From an uncultured Phocaeicola sp. (GTDB lineage: Bacteria; Bacteroidota; Bacteroidia; Bacteroidales; Bacteroidaceae): a DNA stretch of 64,000 nt. Positions 8,279 to 17,949 of this stretch are shown piece after piece; the stretch's first letter is position 1, and each line of letters begins with the position of its first letter. The position numbers and the translations under genes are program-made. The notes beneath the pieces were generated by a model that did not search any database, was not told the DNA's origin, and worked only from the letters and a program-made list of their open reading frames with translations. The DNA is taken from positions 62,001 through 126,000 of the forward strand of contig CALUIZ010000001.1 of NCBI GenBank assembly GCA_944320815.1, written 5' to 3'.

Positions 8279-10945
8279 CTACGCTCTGAAACCGATTCTC
8301 GGCGTGGAGGGCACTTCAATCCTACGGGGTCTGAACCTGCGGTAAGCCGTTTCCACATCTTCCTTTTCCACCGTTCTGCAGGTTTGTCTGTCGAAGGACC
8401 GGCAATGGTTCAGCACCCTGTCTGCCATGGCTGGCAGAATGCCGTTGGAGACATACTGCTCTATCCAGCGGGCGTTGCTGAAATCCTCCGATGGAGCCGC
8501 AACCGTCTCGCACACCGTTTCATACAGCCTTATACGTGCTTCATTGGCCAGCACATATGCCTCCCGTTCAAGAATCCGTTGCGCGATTTGCATCAGCTCG
8601 TCGGCCGAATAGTCCTTGAAATGGAGAATGTGGGGAAAGCGGCCCCGCAGTCCGGGATTCGAGCCAAGCATTCCGTCCATTTCCTTTTCATATCCGGCCA
8701 GAATGACTATCATGTCCGGGTTTTGTCTTGCCAGTGCCGTGAGCAGACACTCGACAGCCCGGTGCCCGAAGTCTCTTTTCCCGTCCTCTGCCGCCGTCAG
8801 CGTATAGGCTTCGTCGATAAACAAGACATTGCCCTGTGCCTGTCTCAGGACGGCCTGCATGTTCTTTTCCGTCTCGCCCAGATATTGTCCCACAATCTGG
8901 CTGCGTTCCGTCACTATGACATCACCTTTCGACAAAATACCTATCGAATGACAGATTTTTCCTATCATCTTCGCTACCGTAGTCTTTCCCGTACCCGGAT
9001 TTCCCACAAATACCATGTGGTGTGGATGCTCTTCTCCGGCCGGAAGCCCCATCCGGCGGCGGATACCGTTGAATCTGATGTGATTGAAGATTCCGCCCAG
9101 CAGTGCCTTCACATCCTCCAGCCCTGTCATTCCGGCCAGTTCCTTCATGTTCCGGCTGAAGGACGATTCTCCGTCAGAAACCGCGCCGCACTGTATGTCT
9201 TCTTCCTCAATCATGGAGAACAGGCGTTTCGCACATTCCCCGTCCGTATATTCCATGTCCAGTATCCGTTGTCGGTAATGCGGCAGGACAGACGCGCGGA
9301 AGAACTCTTCCACTTCCTCCTTCCCCCAATCTCTCAACTCTCCCTTCTCCGCCATTCCGGCCAGAACCTCCGACAACTTCAGTTCGGCCTTCTCCGTGAG
9401 GCAGAGCTGCTCGGATTTTATTACGTTCTGGAACGCATGCACGGCATCATGCAGACTGTATCCGCAGAGTTCCACTCTGTTCTCATCGGGGAAACAAGCC
9501 TTCAAGTCAGGGCATGCCTCGAACAATTGTGCAGCTTCCGTCCGGGTGGCCCGGATGAAAAGTGTACAGTTCTTTCCGGCGCGGAGCATCTTCTCTATCT
9601 TCTGGCGGAGTATCCGTCCGCCGCTTCCCGGCAAGGTGGAGACGTTGGTGAGACAGCACACTCCATCCGTACACTCGTCAAGCGTGTCGCCGATTTCGGA
9701 ATAAGGGTCAGGGGTGTTCTTCGGTTCCGTCAGACTTTCCGCATCAATGTATCTGAACTTTCTGGTGTGGCACAGGATGAAGGCGAAGTCGTTTATCACG
9801 CTTTCAGTGTCATTTCTTTCCTCTCCAATGAAAAGGAAATTCATGTTGCGTCTGATCGGTTTCAAGTCGTAGTCTTTCCGGAGAAGATTGAACGCACAGT
9901 CCTGAAAATACTCCATCGCCTTGCGCTTTACTTCCCCGAATCCTGCCGTCCGCCGCAGTTTGCCCCAATAAAAGCAGCACCTTCTGTCCTTTTCCATGTA
10001 TTTGGCCAACACATAATCGGGCGAGTTCCTCTTTATCAGCTCCTTTCCGCAAATTTCCGCCTTTTCTCCGTCCAGAAGAAAGCAGATTTTGAAGAACGGT
10101 TCTCCGTTGTGGCATACAAGACAGGAGTATTTTCCTTCTGTCCAGATATAAGGAGAGTCGAAAACGATGTCAATTCTCCGGCTTCTCGGCATTTCCGCAC
10201 TTCTGGACAGAGTGGCTTTGTCCATCAGAAAAAGCGACTCGTCATAGCAATAGGCCGTGAACTCATCGAGCTTTCCCATCGGTCGGGACAGGCTCACGGA
10301 AAGACGAAGCTTCCCCGACGTACCCGACAGGAACGGGAGTTCCCGTGCAATTCCAACCCTGCGGATGTCAGGATGCGGCATCCCGATACCGTCGGGCAGC
10401 AGAGAAAAGGAAAAGCGGAAATTGTTTCCCATCCGCTCGAAATGGCTTTCCGGCAGGTCCGGGTACAGATTGCCCACCAGAATGAAATAATTCCCCGGCT
10501 GCAGATTGTCCGACAGCTCCGACATGTCGAGATAAAATCCGTCATCATCGGGCACGCCTTTCTTTTCGGCCAGCGGTTCCCGTCTTCCTTTCTTGTAGAG
10601 GAGTGCGTAGGCCGGCTCCTTGTCGCAGAAATCTTCTTTCGTGATTTGGGAGATATAAAGGGAAAACGAGCTTCTGGACATGCTTTCGCTCAGACATGCC
10701 TTGAAGTTGGTCTGCTTTTCCATCAGGTTGGTACCGTCAAGTCGCAACTCCGCCGACCTGAAGGTATAGCCTGCGGGAGCGATGCAGGAAGGTACACGAT
10801 AGCTGGTGCCTCCATAGGCACAACTTATGGTTTCAGGGTATTTTGTCGGTTCGTCACTTTCTTCCTGACTGTTCAGATACTCTTCTATCATTTTTTCGTA
10901 TTCTGCATCGGAAGACATTCCATTGGTTATATTATTATCGGTCAT
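8279..10945 (-). CDS. Large AAA+ ATPase, CbbX/SpoVK-type C-terminal module with degenerate first AAA region
   Basis: An 888-residue protein of unknown function. Residues 1-300 are an uncharacterised, probably beta-rich region. Residues about 365-510 resemble an AAA fold that has lost its P-loop: the nucleotide-binding turn reads GEERNDTE. Residues about 600-860 form an intact AAA+ module of the CbbX/SpoVK clade: GLEDVKALL, Walker A GNPGTGKT (648-655), Walker B VLFIDE (707-712) and the arginine-containing SNPGLRGRFP (762-771). One dead and one live AAA unit is a layout seen in CbbX-like remodelling ATPases. Substrate unknown. A plus-strand reading frame of 952 codons overlaps the whole gene but has no recognisable motifs. 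Confidence 0.9.
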   Translation of the reverse strand: MTDNNITNGMSSDAEYEKMIEEYLNSQEESDEPTKYPETISCAYGGTSYRVPSCIAPAGYTFRSAELRLDGTNLMEKQTNFKACLSESMSRSSFSLYISQITKEDFCDKEPAYALLYKKGRREPLAEKKGVPDDDGFYLDMSELSDNLQPGNYFILVGNLYPDLPESHFERMGNNFRFSFSLLPDGIGMPHPDIRRVGIARELPFLSGTSGKLRLSVSLSRPMGKLDEFTAYCYDESLFLMDKATLSRSAEMPRSRRIDIVFDSPYIWTEGKYSCLVCHNGEPFFKICFLLDGEKAEICGKELIKRNSPDYVLAKYMEKDRRCCFYWGKLRRTAGFGEVKRKAMEYFQDCAFNLLRKDYDLKPIRRNMNFLFIGEERNDTESVINDFAFILCHTRKFRYIDAESLTEPKNTPDPYSEIGDTLDECTDGVCCLTNVSTLPGSGGRILRQKIEKMLRAGKNCTLFIRATRTEAAQLFEACPDLKACFPDENRVELCGYSLHDAVHAFQNVIKSEQLCLTEKAELKLSEVLAGMAEKGELRDWGKEEVEEFFRASVLPHYRQRILDMEYTDGECAKRLFSMIEEEDIQCGAVSDGESSFSRNMKELAGMTGLEDVKALLGGIFNHIRFNGIRRRMGLPAGEEHPHHMVFVGNPGTGKTTVAKMIGKICHSIGILSKGDVIVTERSQIVGQYLGETEKNMQAVLRQAQGNVLFIDEAYTLTAAEDGKRDFGHRAVECLLTALARQNPDMIVILAGYEKEMDGMLGSNPGLRGRFPHILHFKDYSADELMQIAQRILEREAYVLANEARIRLYETVCETVAAPSEDFSNARWIEQYVSNGILPAMADRVLNHCRSFDRQTCRTVEKEDVETAYRRFRPRRIEVPSTPRIGFRA

Positions 10946-11358
10946 GGTTATAATTTTTTTGAAAATAAAATGATTGAAATGAAAAATCCTTCTGCGGATT
11001 TACGCCGCAAAAGGGCAAAAGAATCCCCTGGCCGCCGATATTTTACCGAAAACGGCCGGGAACAGTACATCAGGAGGCCCGACGCAAACCCGTCCGGTCT
11101 CCAGAACTTTGTCTTGTCAAAATAAAATTCTCAGAACTGCTTCTTCCCCGTTTCTTTTCTCCGGCCCCGTTTTTTATGGGCGCACTTCACCCATCTTCCG
11201 GAGGGGGTGTCCAATAAATCAAAGAACACGACAAACGTCACCTGCACCCTCCGCGTCGCCGCCTGGAGGACGTAAAGTGATCTTCCGTTCGTTTTCTTTG
11301 ATTTTAGATTTCTGAAGCATAAGCCGATAACAATCCAATTTGCCGCAAAAATAAAGAA
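10946..11358. other. Gene-free stretch between AAA+ gene and BamE-like gene
   Basis: About 410 bases with no convincing coding frame on either strand. Open frames here are short, lack motifs, and one would run through the terminator at 11359-11393. It presumably holds the promoter of the AAA+ gene (minus strand), but no clear TAnnTTTG box with a -33 partner was found. Confidence 0.6.
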
Positions 11359-11393
11359 AGCGGTCGGAATTTCCAAATTCCAACCGCTTTTTT
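11359..11393. terminator. Rho-independent terminator after BamE-like gene
   Basis: A 12-bp stem with one mismatch (arms 11359-11370 and 11377-11388) with a T run on the plus side and an A-rich/T-rich flank on the other. It lies 23 bases past the stop of the minus-strand gene at 11416. Confidence 0.8.
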
Positions 11394-11415
11394 CATGCAT
11401 AATCTGTATTTTTCC

Positions 11416-11982
11416 TTATATTTGATGGATTCCTTTCAGTTTTCCGTCTACAAACGAAAGCATGAGCATATGGATATTCGAACTATAGTTCCAGCTTTCA
11501 TGCACTTCATCACCGATGGTCATCATGTTCACGTTGTCCGGCTTTCCTATCAGAGCGCGGACTTCTTCTTTCGGCATCCCGATATAAAGTTTGTATTCTT
11601 TTCCGCCCCACTGGACTTCCGTATATTGCACGGATTTCTTTGACTGCTGTCTGGAGGAACGGCTGGACACAGGTTTCGGGGACTCGGACCGTGCGGCGGG
11701 CCGCGAAACACTTCTCTCCGCAGGTTTTTTCCTTGCGGGTTGGGAAGTCTCTTCACTTGGAGAAACGCTTTCCTTTTCAGAAACGGTCTCTGCCGCCTGC
11801 GGTGAATCGTTCTGTTCCCTTTCATTGTTTATCTCCTCAAGTTTGTCTTGAACGAGATCATATAGCTGTGATTTGATTTGCTCTTCCCTGGTCAGTTCCG
11901 GTTTTGTCCAGACTCCCAACAGGGCTATGACGATGAATGCCCCCAGCACGAGGCCACATCCGAAGTGGAAAACAGGTTTCAT
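11416..11982 (-). CDS. Membrane-anchored protein with BamE/SmpA-like C-terminal domain
   Basis: A 188-residue protein of unknown function. An N-terminal transmembrane or signal-anchor segment (GCGLVLGAFIVIALLGVW, about residues 8-25) is followed by a charged, Ser/Pro/Arg-rich linker of roughly 90 residues, probably disordered. The C-terminal 60 residues have the pattern of the SmpA/OmlA/BamE fold (IGMPKEEVRALIGKPD, then a WNY strand and a GKLKGI strand). BamE-like modules bind proteins at the envelope. There is no lipobox, so it is not an obvious lipoprotein. It stands alone, with a terminator directly downstream. Confidence 0.8.
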   Translation of the reverse strand: MKPVFHFGCGLVLGAFIVIALLGVWTKPELTREEQIKSQLYDLVQDKLEEINNEREQNDSPQAAETVSEKESVSPSEETSQPARKKPAERSVSRPAARSESPKPVSSRSSRQQSKKSVQYTEVQWGGKEYKLYIGMPKEEVRALIGKPDNVNMMTIGDEVHESWNYSSNIHMLMLSFVDGKLKGIHQI

Positions 11983-12152
11983 GGCAGATTATTTGTTAAG
12001 TTTGTTCCAAAGTTAGCAAATTATTTTTTACAATACGCTTCGTTCCCCACAAATCTTTTTGCCGGACACCCGTCTGCTTCACTCCGGACATCCTTATATT
12101 CCGGATAAAACAGGCTTTTATTTATTCCTGACAGAAAATCGGTGAAAGTTTT

Positions 12153-13337
12153 TTATATCTCTATCTTGTCAAGTATTCCGCTCAGGCATGCGATGGCCAC
12201 TCCGTAGTTTGTCATGGGGACATGTTGGCATTTCGCCGAAGCGACCCGGTTGAGGACGTATCTGCGGTTGAACATACAGGCACCGCAATGAATAATCAGA
12301 TCGTAGGGGGAGAGGTCATCCGGAAAGTCGTTGCCCGACACCACATCAATCCGCAAACCTTCACCGATGCGCTTGCGCAACATGCTAGGAATCTTCACCC
12401 TTCCTATATCTTCTGTCATGGGAGCATGGGTACACGCTTCGGCTATCAGCACACGCGATTGTTCCGTAAGTCGGGAGATGGCTTTCGCTCCCTCCAGAAA
12501 ATAGTCAATGTCTCCCTTGTATTGCGCGAAAAGTATGGAAAAAGACGTGAGCCTGCTTCCTTCCGGCTTCTTCCCATAAACTGTCTTGAACACCTGCGAA
12601 TCGGTGACAATCAGTTCAGGAGGTCTGGAAATTACTTTAAGCATCTGATCCATATTGTCTGTAGTACAGCTCATTACCAAACATTTTCTATCGAGCAGCT
12701 CACGGATGGTCTGCACTTGTGGAAGAATCAACCGTCCTTTGGGTGCCTGGATGTCCTGTGGCATGACCAGCATCACGACATCCCCTTCTTTCACCATCCC
12801 TCCCAGAAGTCCCTGACTCATCGTTTCATCAGGCAACGCTTGAATCAGACTTCGGCGGATGTCTTCAATCCCTTGTTGGTGTCTTGCGCTGACTGGCAGC
12901 GGAACCTGTCCGCATTGTTCCTCAATGCGGCGCATGACTGGTCCGGGCTCCTCCCTCAGATCACATTTGTTCAGTATCCAGATAACGGGAACATTCTTTT
13001 CTTTCATCAGTCTGCTCCAGCGCAGTTCCTCACCGATGTTTTCATCTGTACAGACCATCAGCGCGATGTCCGTACGTTCCAGCGCACGGGAAGTCTGTTT
13101 TATGCGCAGTCCGCCCAGATCACCTTCATCATCGAATCCGGGCGTATCGATGAACACGCACGGGCCGATGCCATGAATTTCCATGGACTTGAATACAGGG
13201 TCGGTGGTGGTTCCCGGCACTTCGGACACGACAGATACAAGCTGTCCTGTCAGTGCGTTGGCAAGCGATGACTTGCCGCTGTTTCTCTTGCCGAACAGTC
13301 CGATATGAAGACGGTTGGAGCGGGGAGTTTCGTTCAT
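12153..13337 (-). CDS. hydF: [FeFe]-hydrogenase H-cluster maturation GTPase HydF
   Basis: GTPase scaffold on which the 2Fe subcluster of the H-cluster is assembled before transfer to apo-hydrogenase. 394 residues. G1 motif GKRNSGKSS near residue 16, switch DTPGFDDEGD near 70 and NKCD near 125 define the TrmE-like GTPase. The Fe-S ligands typical of HydF are present: a CTH in the C-terminal half and, about 45 residues later, HCGAC. It is last in the run hydrogenase-hydE-hydG-hydF, 28 bp after hydG, so all three dedicated maturases are encoded here. Confidence 0.96.
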   Translation of the reverse strand: MNETPRSNRLHIGLFGKRNSGKSSLANALTGQLVSVVSEVPGTTTDPVFKSMEIHGIGPCVFIDTPGFDDEGDLGGLRIKQTSRALERTDIALMVCTDENIGEELRWSRLMKEKNVPVIWILNKCDLREEPGPVMRRIEEQCGQVPLPVSARHQQGIEDIRRSLIQALPDETMSQGLLGGMVKEGDVVMLVMPQDIQAPKGRLILPQVQTIRELLDRKCLVMSCTTDNMDQMLKVISRPPELIVTDSQVFKTVYGKKPEGSRLTSFSILFAQYKGDIDYFLEGAKAISRLTEQSRVLIAEACTHAPMTEDIGRVKIPSMLRKRIGEGLRIDVVSGNDFPDDLSPYDLIIHCGACMFNRRYVLNRVASAKCQHVPMTNYGVAIACLSGILDKIEI

Positions 13338-13365
13338 GTTGTTTGGGGTTTAAACGTTTTTTTTG

Positions 13366-14787
13366 TCAGAAGCGGAAATCACGTTTCCCTTCTTTTTTTA
13401 TGCGTGCAAGATTCTCCAGGGCGCGCCGCCGGATTGCAGGGTTGGGAATCTCTTCCATCTGACGGAGAATCATTTCATCACCCAGCACACGCGTCTCGGG
13501 CGAAGCATAGTCTTCCAGATATTCCTGCAAGGTCATCAATGCATTGGGTGTACAGCAGTTGGCAATCTGTCCCGTCTTGACCAGCGACATGAAACGGTCG
13601 CCCGTACGTCCTTCACGGTAGCAGGCCGTGCAGAAGCTGGGGATATAGCCCAACCGCAGCAGCCATGCCACCACCTCGTCGAGCGTGCGGTGGTCGCTGA
13701 TGTCAAACTGGGCAGAGTTCTCTTCCAACAGGTCAGACTCGGCATAACCTCCTACGCTGGTCCGTGACCCTCCGCTTATCTGCGAGATGCCCAGTTCAAG
13801 CACTTTCTCGCGTGAGCGTTGCGACTCTCGGGTGGAAATGATCATTCCCGTATAAGGTACGCTGAGACGGATCACCGCCACGATTCTCTGGAACACCTCG
13901 TCTGAAACGGCATTCTCGAAATCATTCGTGTCTATGTCATCGGCCGGACAGATGCGGGGCACGCTGATGGTATGCGGCCCGACACCGAAAGTTGCCTCCA
14001 GATGTTCGGCATGCATCAACAATCCCACGAAATCATACCGGTAAGTGTTCAGACCAAACAGCACGCCAATTCCAACATCGTCTATGCCACCTTCCATGGC
14101 CCTGTCCATAGCTTCCGTATGATAGGCGTAGTCGCTCTTGGGACCTCTGGGATGCAGTTTCTCATAATTCTCTTTGTGATACGTTTCCTGAAACAGGATA
14201 TAAGTTCCGATACCTGCTTCATGCAGTTTCCTGTAGTTCTCCACTGTTGTGGCCGCGATATTCACATTCACACGGCGGATGGCTCCGTTTTTATGCTTGA
14301 TGCTGTAAATGGTCCGGATGGATTCCAGAATATAGTCTATCGGATTGTGAAGCGGGTCTTCACCGGATTCAATGGCCAGACGCTTGTGACCCATATCCTG
14401 CAGAGCCGTGACCTCCTTTATGATTTCTTCCTGAGTCAGTTTTTTCCGGGCTATATGCTTGTTCTTTATATGATATGGACAGTAAGTGCAACTGTTGACA
14501 CAATAGTTCGACAGATAGAGCGGAGCGAACATGACGATGCGGTTGCCGTAAAGCCTTTGCTTGATGTCACGTGCCAGTTGATAAATCTCTTCCGTCATTT
14601 GAGCGTCCCGACATTCCAGCAGTATGGCAGCCTCTCTATGCGTCAGTCCTTTACAGGCTTTTGCCTTCTCAAGAATGGAGCGCACCATTGCAAGGTCATT
14701 GCAGTGTGCCTGCGCATAATCAAGTGTGTCCAGTATTTCTTCATGGCAGATAAACTCTTCCGCCTTTCTTGAATCGGTTCTATACAT
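13366..14787 (-). CDS. hydG: HydG, radical SAM tyrosine lyase making CO and cyanide ligands
   Basis: Cleaves tyrosine to p-cresol and dehydroglycine, yielding the CO and CN- ligands of the H-cluster. 473 residues, the normal HydG length. The radical SAM cluster motif is CVNSCTYC (C-x3-C-x2-C) near residue 100. The auxiliary cluster that separates HydG from ThiH is present in the C-terminal domain as FCTAC followed by a third cysteine about 22 residues later. The gene sits between hydE (17 bp upstream) and hydF (28 bp downstream) in the same transcription direction. Confidence 0.96.
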   Translation of the reverse strand: MYRTDSRKAEEFICHEEILDTLDYAQAHCNDLAMVRSILEKAKACKGLTHREAAILLECRDAQMTEEIYQLARDIKQRLYGNRIVMFAPLYLSNYCVNSCTYCPYHIKNKHIARKKLTQEEIIKEVTALQDMGHKRLAIESGEDPLHNPIDYILESIRTIYSIKHKNGAIRRVNVNIAATTVENYRKLHEAGIGTYILFQETYHKENYEKLHPRGPKSDYAYHTEAMDRAMEGGIDDVGIGVLFGLNTYRYDFVGLLMHAEHLEATFGVGPHTISVPRICPADDIDTNDFENAVSDEVFQRIVAVIRLSVPYTGMIISTRESQRSREKVLELGISQISGGSRTSVGGYAESDLLEENSAQFDISDHRTLDEVVAWLLRLGYIPSFCTACYREGRTGDRFMSLVKTGQIANCCTPNALMTLQEYLEDYASPETRVLGDEMILRQMEEIPNPAIRRRALENLARIKKEGKRDFRF

Positions 14788-14804
14788 TATATTGTATGTT
14801 TGTT

Positions 14805-15857
14805 TCAGTTATATTCATTTGGGGCAGAATAATCCCCCCGGCCATAGTCAATCTCATATCCGATCTTTTCCAACGACCGCCTGAGCTGGTGCAGTCCTTC
14901 CGCCGCTTCAGCCCCCGTGAACGCTTTGTTGTCATAAAGCGAATATTTACCTCTTTCATTCATCGGGGAAAGATTGGGCATCACGACATTGGCTCCCGCA
15001 AGAATACCTCTTTCGCGTCCATCGGGAGAAAGGGTGGCCAGAGCGGTGGTGGAAGGGATAAGGGCATGGGGATGCATCAGACGGAAAATGGAAAGAAGCA
15101 GCAGAGTCTGTTCCATGCTCCCCGGCGGGTATTGTGCGAAAGGAGTGTCGCGATGGGGCAGGAAAGGACCTATGCCTATCATCTGCGGACGGAACTCCGA
15201 AATGAAGAGTATATCCTCCACCAGATTGTCAACTGTCTGCCCGGGACTGCCCACCATGATGCCCGTTCCTGTCTGAAAGCCGATGCTCTTCAGGTTGTTC
15301 AGGCAATGAAGCCGATTGGCCAGCGACATGCTTTCAGGATGCAGAAAGTGATAATGGGCAGAATTATGCGTTTCGTGCCGTAAAAGATAACGACTGGCAC
15401 CTGCCTGAAAGAAACGTTTGTAGGACATGGGACTTTTCTCCCCTAATGAAAGCGTGACGGCCACATCCGGAAATTCCGTCCGGATATTCTTTATCAGTAT
15501 GGTCATCTCTTCATCGGTTGCCTCATTCTCTTCACCGCCCTGCAACACAAACGTCCGGAATCCCAAAACATATCCCTGACGGCAACATTTCAATATGGTG
15601 TCATTGTTGAGCCGATAGCGTTCCACATGCCTGTTGCTCCGTCGGATGCCACAATAATAGCAGTCATTCCGGCAGCGGTTTCCTATTTCAATCAGTCCGC
15701 GGATGTAAATCTTATTCCCAAAAACATGCTGGGCCACTTCCTTCGCTTCCCGGTTGATTGCTTTCAAGTCAGTCTCATCGTATTCGGAAAGAAGAACGCG
15801 AAACTCGTCGGGAGACAATGACCGTTCCCGACGGAGACGTCTGATCAACTCTATCAT
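14805..15857 (-). CDS. hydE: HydE, radical SAM H-cluster maturase
   Basis: Radical SAM enzyme that acts on the organometallic precursor during synthesis of the H-cluster azadithiolate-bridged 2Fe unit. 350 residues, BioB-like fold. The SAM cluster motif CRNDCYYC (C-x3-C-x2-C) is near residue 63 and is followed by the glycine-rich LQGGEEN strand. It starts 8 bp after the hydrogenase stop, so the catalytic subunit and maturases are probably made from one message. Confidence 0.95.
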   Translation of the reverse strand: MIELIRRLRRERSLSPDEFRVLLSEYDETDLKAINREAKEVAQHVFGNKIYIRGLIEIGNRCRNDCYYCGIRRSNRHVERYRLNNDTILKCCRQGYVLGFRTFVLQGGEENEATDEEMTILIKNIRTEFPDVAVTLSLGEKSPMSYKRFFQAGASRYLLRHETHNSAHYHFLHPESMSLANRLHCLNNLKSIGFQTGTGIMVGSPGQTVDNLVEDILFISEFRPQMIGIGPFLPHRDTPFAQYPPGSMEQTLLLLSIFRLMHPHALIPSTTALATLSPDGRERGILAGANVVMPNLSPMNERGKYSLYDNKAFTGAEAAEGLHQLRRSLEKIGYEIDYGRGDYSAPNEYN

Positions 15858-15865
15858 GGAAAGGC

Positions 15866-17341
15866 TTACTCTTCACGGATATTCTCGTACTTCAGCGTAC
15901 GCTTCAGTAGGTCCTGATTGAGCTGGCGCCGTCCTGACATCGGATCATTATGCGCGCTCGGCCCTGTCACACACCCTCCTTCGCAGGCCATCATTTCGAT
16001 GAACTGCGCATCCACTTTTCCTGTCTTGGCATATGCGCGGAGCACACCGATATTCTTTTTGTTGAAGTCGGAGAACTGAAGCATCTTTATTCCGTCCGCT
16101 TTTGCACCCAGATAAGCTTTCACCGCACCGGCCACACCGCCTGCCTGAGCGAATCCATGCGCTTCGCATACAGATTCATAGGCTACCTTATACGGGTTTG
16201 CCTGCTCCAATTCGATACCCAGTCCGCGGAAAATGGGATGCAGTTCCTCGAACGTAATCACATAATCCACACACTCGTCACGCTGTGCCTCCTTGCGTTT
16301 GGCAATGCACGGGCCGATAAATACGATTTTAGCATCGGGATATTTTTCTTTGGCGATGCGGGCGGCATAATACATCGGGGAACCTGTAGACGAAACATAA
16401 GGTTTCATGGCCGGAATATGCTTGTTTACAAGTTCTATGTACGACGGACAGCAGGAGGTGGTCATGAATTTCTGTCCTTCAGCCAATTTTTCCAGCAGCT
16501 CGTGCGCCTCGTGGCTGGTTGTCTGCATCGCTCCTTCAGCCACCTCAATCACATCAGCAAAACCTACCTGCCTCAATGCGCCGTACACTTGTTCAATGGT
16601 AGCCTTGAACTGTCCGAGTACGGAAGGGGCGGGGAGAGCGATTACCTGTTTCCCGCTACGGATGTCTTCCAATACGTCAAACACCTGCGATATTTCGAAA
16701 ATTGCCCCGAACGGACATGCGTTCAGGCATTTCCCGCAATAAATGCACTTGCTCTCATCTATATGTTCGATATTGTTCTCACCCTTGCTGATGGCCTTCA
16801 CCGGACAGGCTTCCTCGCACGGGACAGGTATATATACGATGGCATGATACGGGCAGCTCTTGTGACACAAACCACAGCTGATGCACTTCTCATGGTCGAT
16901 GTGAGCCTGCCCTGTCTTCTTGTCAAAATGCACGGCACCTTTCGGGCAATTCATGTAGCAGCTTCTCGCTACACATCCCCGGCAAAGATTGCTCACCTCA
17001 TAATTGACCTGCACACACGAAGAACATGCCTCATCAATGACGCAAAGTATATTTTCTTTGATTTTTCCCCTGCGTTCCAGTGCTTTCCGGGCATAATCGG
17101 AAAGAGGAGTCAGTTCGTCCGTTTCATCTGTCATGTCCCATCCCAGCAACGGAAGCAGCTTGTATCTGTTGACAGCGCGTTCCTTATGGATACAGCAACG
17201 TCCCACCGGCTGGGAGCGTCGGGGAGTCATTTCGATTGGAATACGGTCAATCTTCTCTACAAGCTGGTTTTCCTTCCATAAGGCAACCAGGTTCTCCAGC
17301 AACTTGTGCCGGACAATCATTACGTTGTTAGTAAAAGCCAT
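15866..17341 (-). CDS. hydA: Monomeric [FeFe]-hydrogenase with several N-terminal Fe-S clusters (group B-like)
   Basis: Catalyses 2H+ + 2e- to H2, probably using reduced ferredoxin from fermentation. 491 residues. The N-terminal half is rich in cluster ligands: CSSC near 106 with CRGC and CYMNCP near 120-132, then CISCGLCHKSCP near 153, CEEACP near 175 and CIYCGKCLNACP near 199. H-cluster motifs: TSCCPS (295-300), PCIAKRKE (344-351) and MMACEGGCVTGP around Cys453 and Cys457. L1 ending in PS and L3 ending in GP, not PGW and GGG, place it away from clostridial group A and close to the group B enzymes of gut Bacteroidota. No NuoE/NuoF-type partner is adjacent, which argues against an NADH-bifurcating complex. 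Confidence 0.94.
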   Translation of the reverse strand: MAFTNNVMIVRHKLLENLVALWKENQLVEKIDRIPIEMTPRRSQPVGRCCIHKERAVNRYKLLPLLGWDMTDETDELTPLSDYARKALERRGKIKENILCVIDEACSSCVQVNYEVSNLCRGCVARSCYMNCPKGAVHFDKKTGQAHIDHEKCISCGLCHKSCPYHAIVYIPVPCEEACPVKAISKGENNIEHIDESKCIYCGKCLNACPFGAIFEISQVFDVLEDIRSGKQVIALPAPSVLGQFKATIEQVYGALRQVGFADVIEVAEGAMQTTSHEAHELLEKLAEGQKFMTTSCCPSYIELVNKHIPAMKPYVSSTGSPMYYAARIAKEKYPDAKIVFIGPCIAKRKEAQRDECVDYVITFEELHPIFRGLGIELEQANPYKVAYESVCEAHGFAQAGGVAGAVKAYLGAKADGIKMLQFSDFNKKNIGVLRAYAKTGKVDAQFIEMMACEGGCVTGPSAHNDPMSGRRQLNQDLLKRTLKYENIREE

Positions 17342-17388
17342 GATAAATAAAATTAGAGTTAGCTCCTATGTGTAGGTTATGGATAGAA

Positions 17389-17931
17389 TCAATGTTCCGC
17401 ATCTTCCGGACAAGCCTCATGGAATATGAACGTAGTGGCTCCCAAAGTGACCACCGCCCCCTCTTCAATCCGCACCCGGTCCTTCGGTCCCAGCAGTTCA
17501 TTCATCAGGAATGTGCCTGTAATGCTGTCGTTGTCGCGCAGCGTATAGAGCATTCTGCCCTGCTTGCCACGCTTCACGTTGATATAACAGTGACGCCGGT
17601 CCAGACTCGGGTCGCTGCTTTCGATGGGAATGTCCAGCGTTTCTCCTCTGTTGCGGCGTCCGATCAGATTGTCACCTTCGTGGAGAGGGAATACTTGTTT
17701 GTAGGCAAAAACATTCTCTATCACCACAATATTGCCGAAATCCTGTGTCCCTTCTTTTTCGTCCACCTGTTCCTCACGATGGTTGGCCGCATTCAGTTTC
17801 GACTTTCCCAACCGGATGCTGAACTGTTTCTGGCACTTGTCGCAGACAAAAACGAGCGATTGTCCCGCTTCGTATTTCGTTTCATCAAATTGTATATAAT
17901 TGTCACATTTCGGACATCTCACTCTCTTCAT
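17389..17931 (-). CDS. Zinc-ribbon plus FHA-domain protein
   Basis: A 180-residue cytoplasmic protein. The N-terminus is a four-cysteine zinc ribbon (Cys6, Cys9, Cys30, Cys33), a layout often annotated as MJ0042-type. The C-terminal ~100 residues form a forkhead-associated domain, with LIGRRNRG, SLDRRHCYI (the Ser-x-x-His core) and the final VTLGATTFIF strand. FHA domains bind phosphothreonine peptides, so a regulatory adaptor role is likely. It lies 18 bp after the HU/SPOR gene and 47 bp before the hydrogenase on the same strand. Whether it regulates the hydrogenase is unknown. Confidence 0.88.
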   Translation of the reverse strand: MKRVRCPKCDNYIQFDETKYEAGQSLVFVCDKCQKQFSIRLGKSKLNAANHREEQVDEKEGTQDFGNIVVIENVFAYKQVFPLHEGDNLIGRRNRGETLDIPIESSDPSLDRRHCYINVKRGKQGRMLYTLRDNDSITGTFLMNELLGPKDRVRIEEGAVVTLGATTFIFHEACPEDAEH

Positions 17932-17949
17932 AATTCAACGATAATATGA

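Noticed and set aside
8267-11125. Plus-strand frame of 952 codons as a real gene
   Set aside because: The minus strand carries complete Walker A, Walker B and arginine-finger motifs of an AAA+ protein; the plus frame has no motifs and looks like its antisense shadow.
11131-11400. Minus-strand 89-codon frame between the AAA+ and BamE-like genes
   Set aside because: It starts inside the terminator at 11359-11393 and has no recognisable features.
15950-17281. Plus-strand frame of 443 codons opposite the hydrogenase
   Set aside because: The hydrogenase has all H-cluster motifs; the opposite frame has none.
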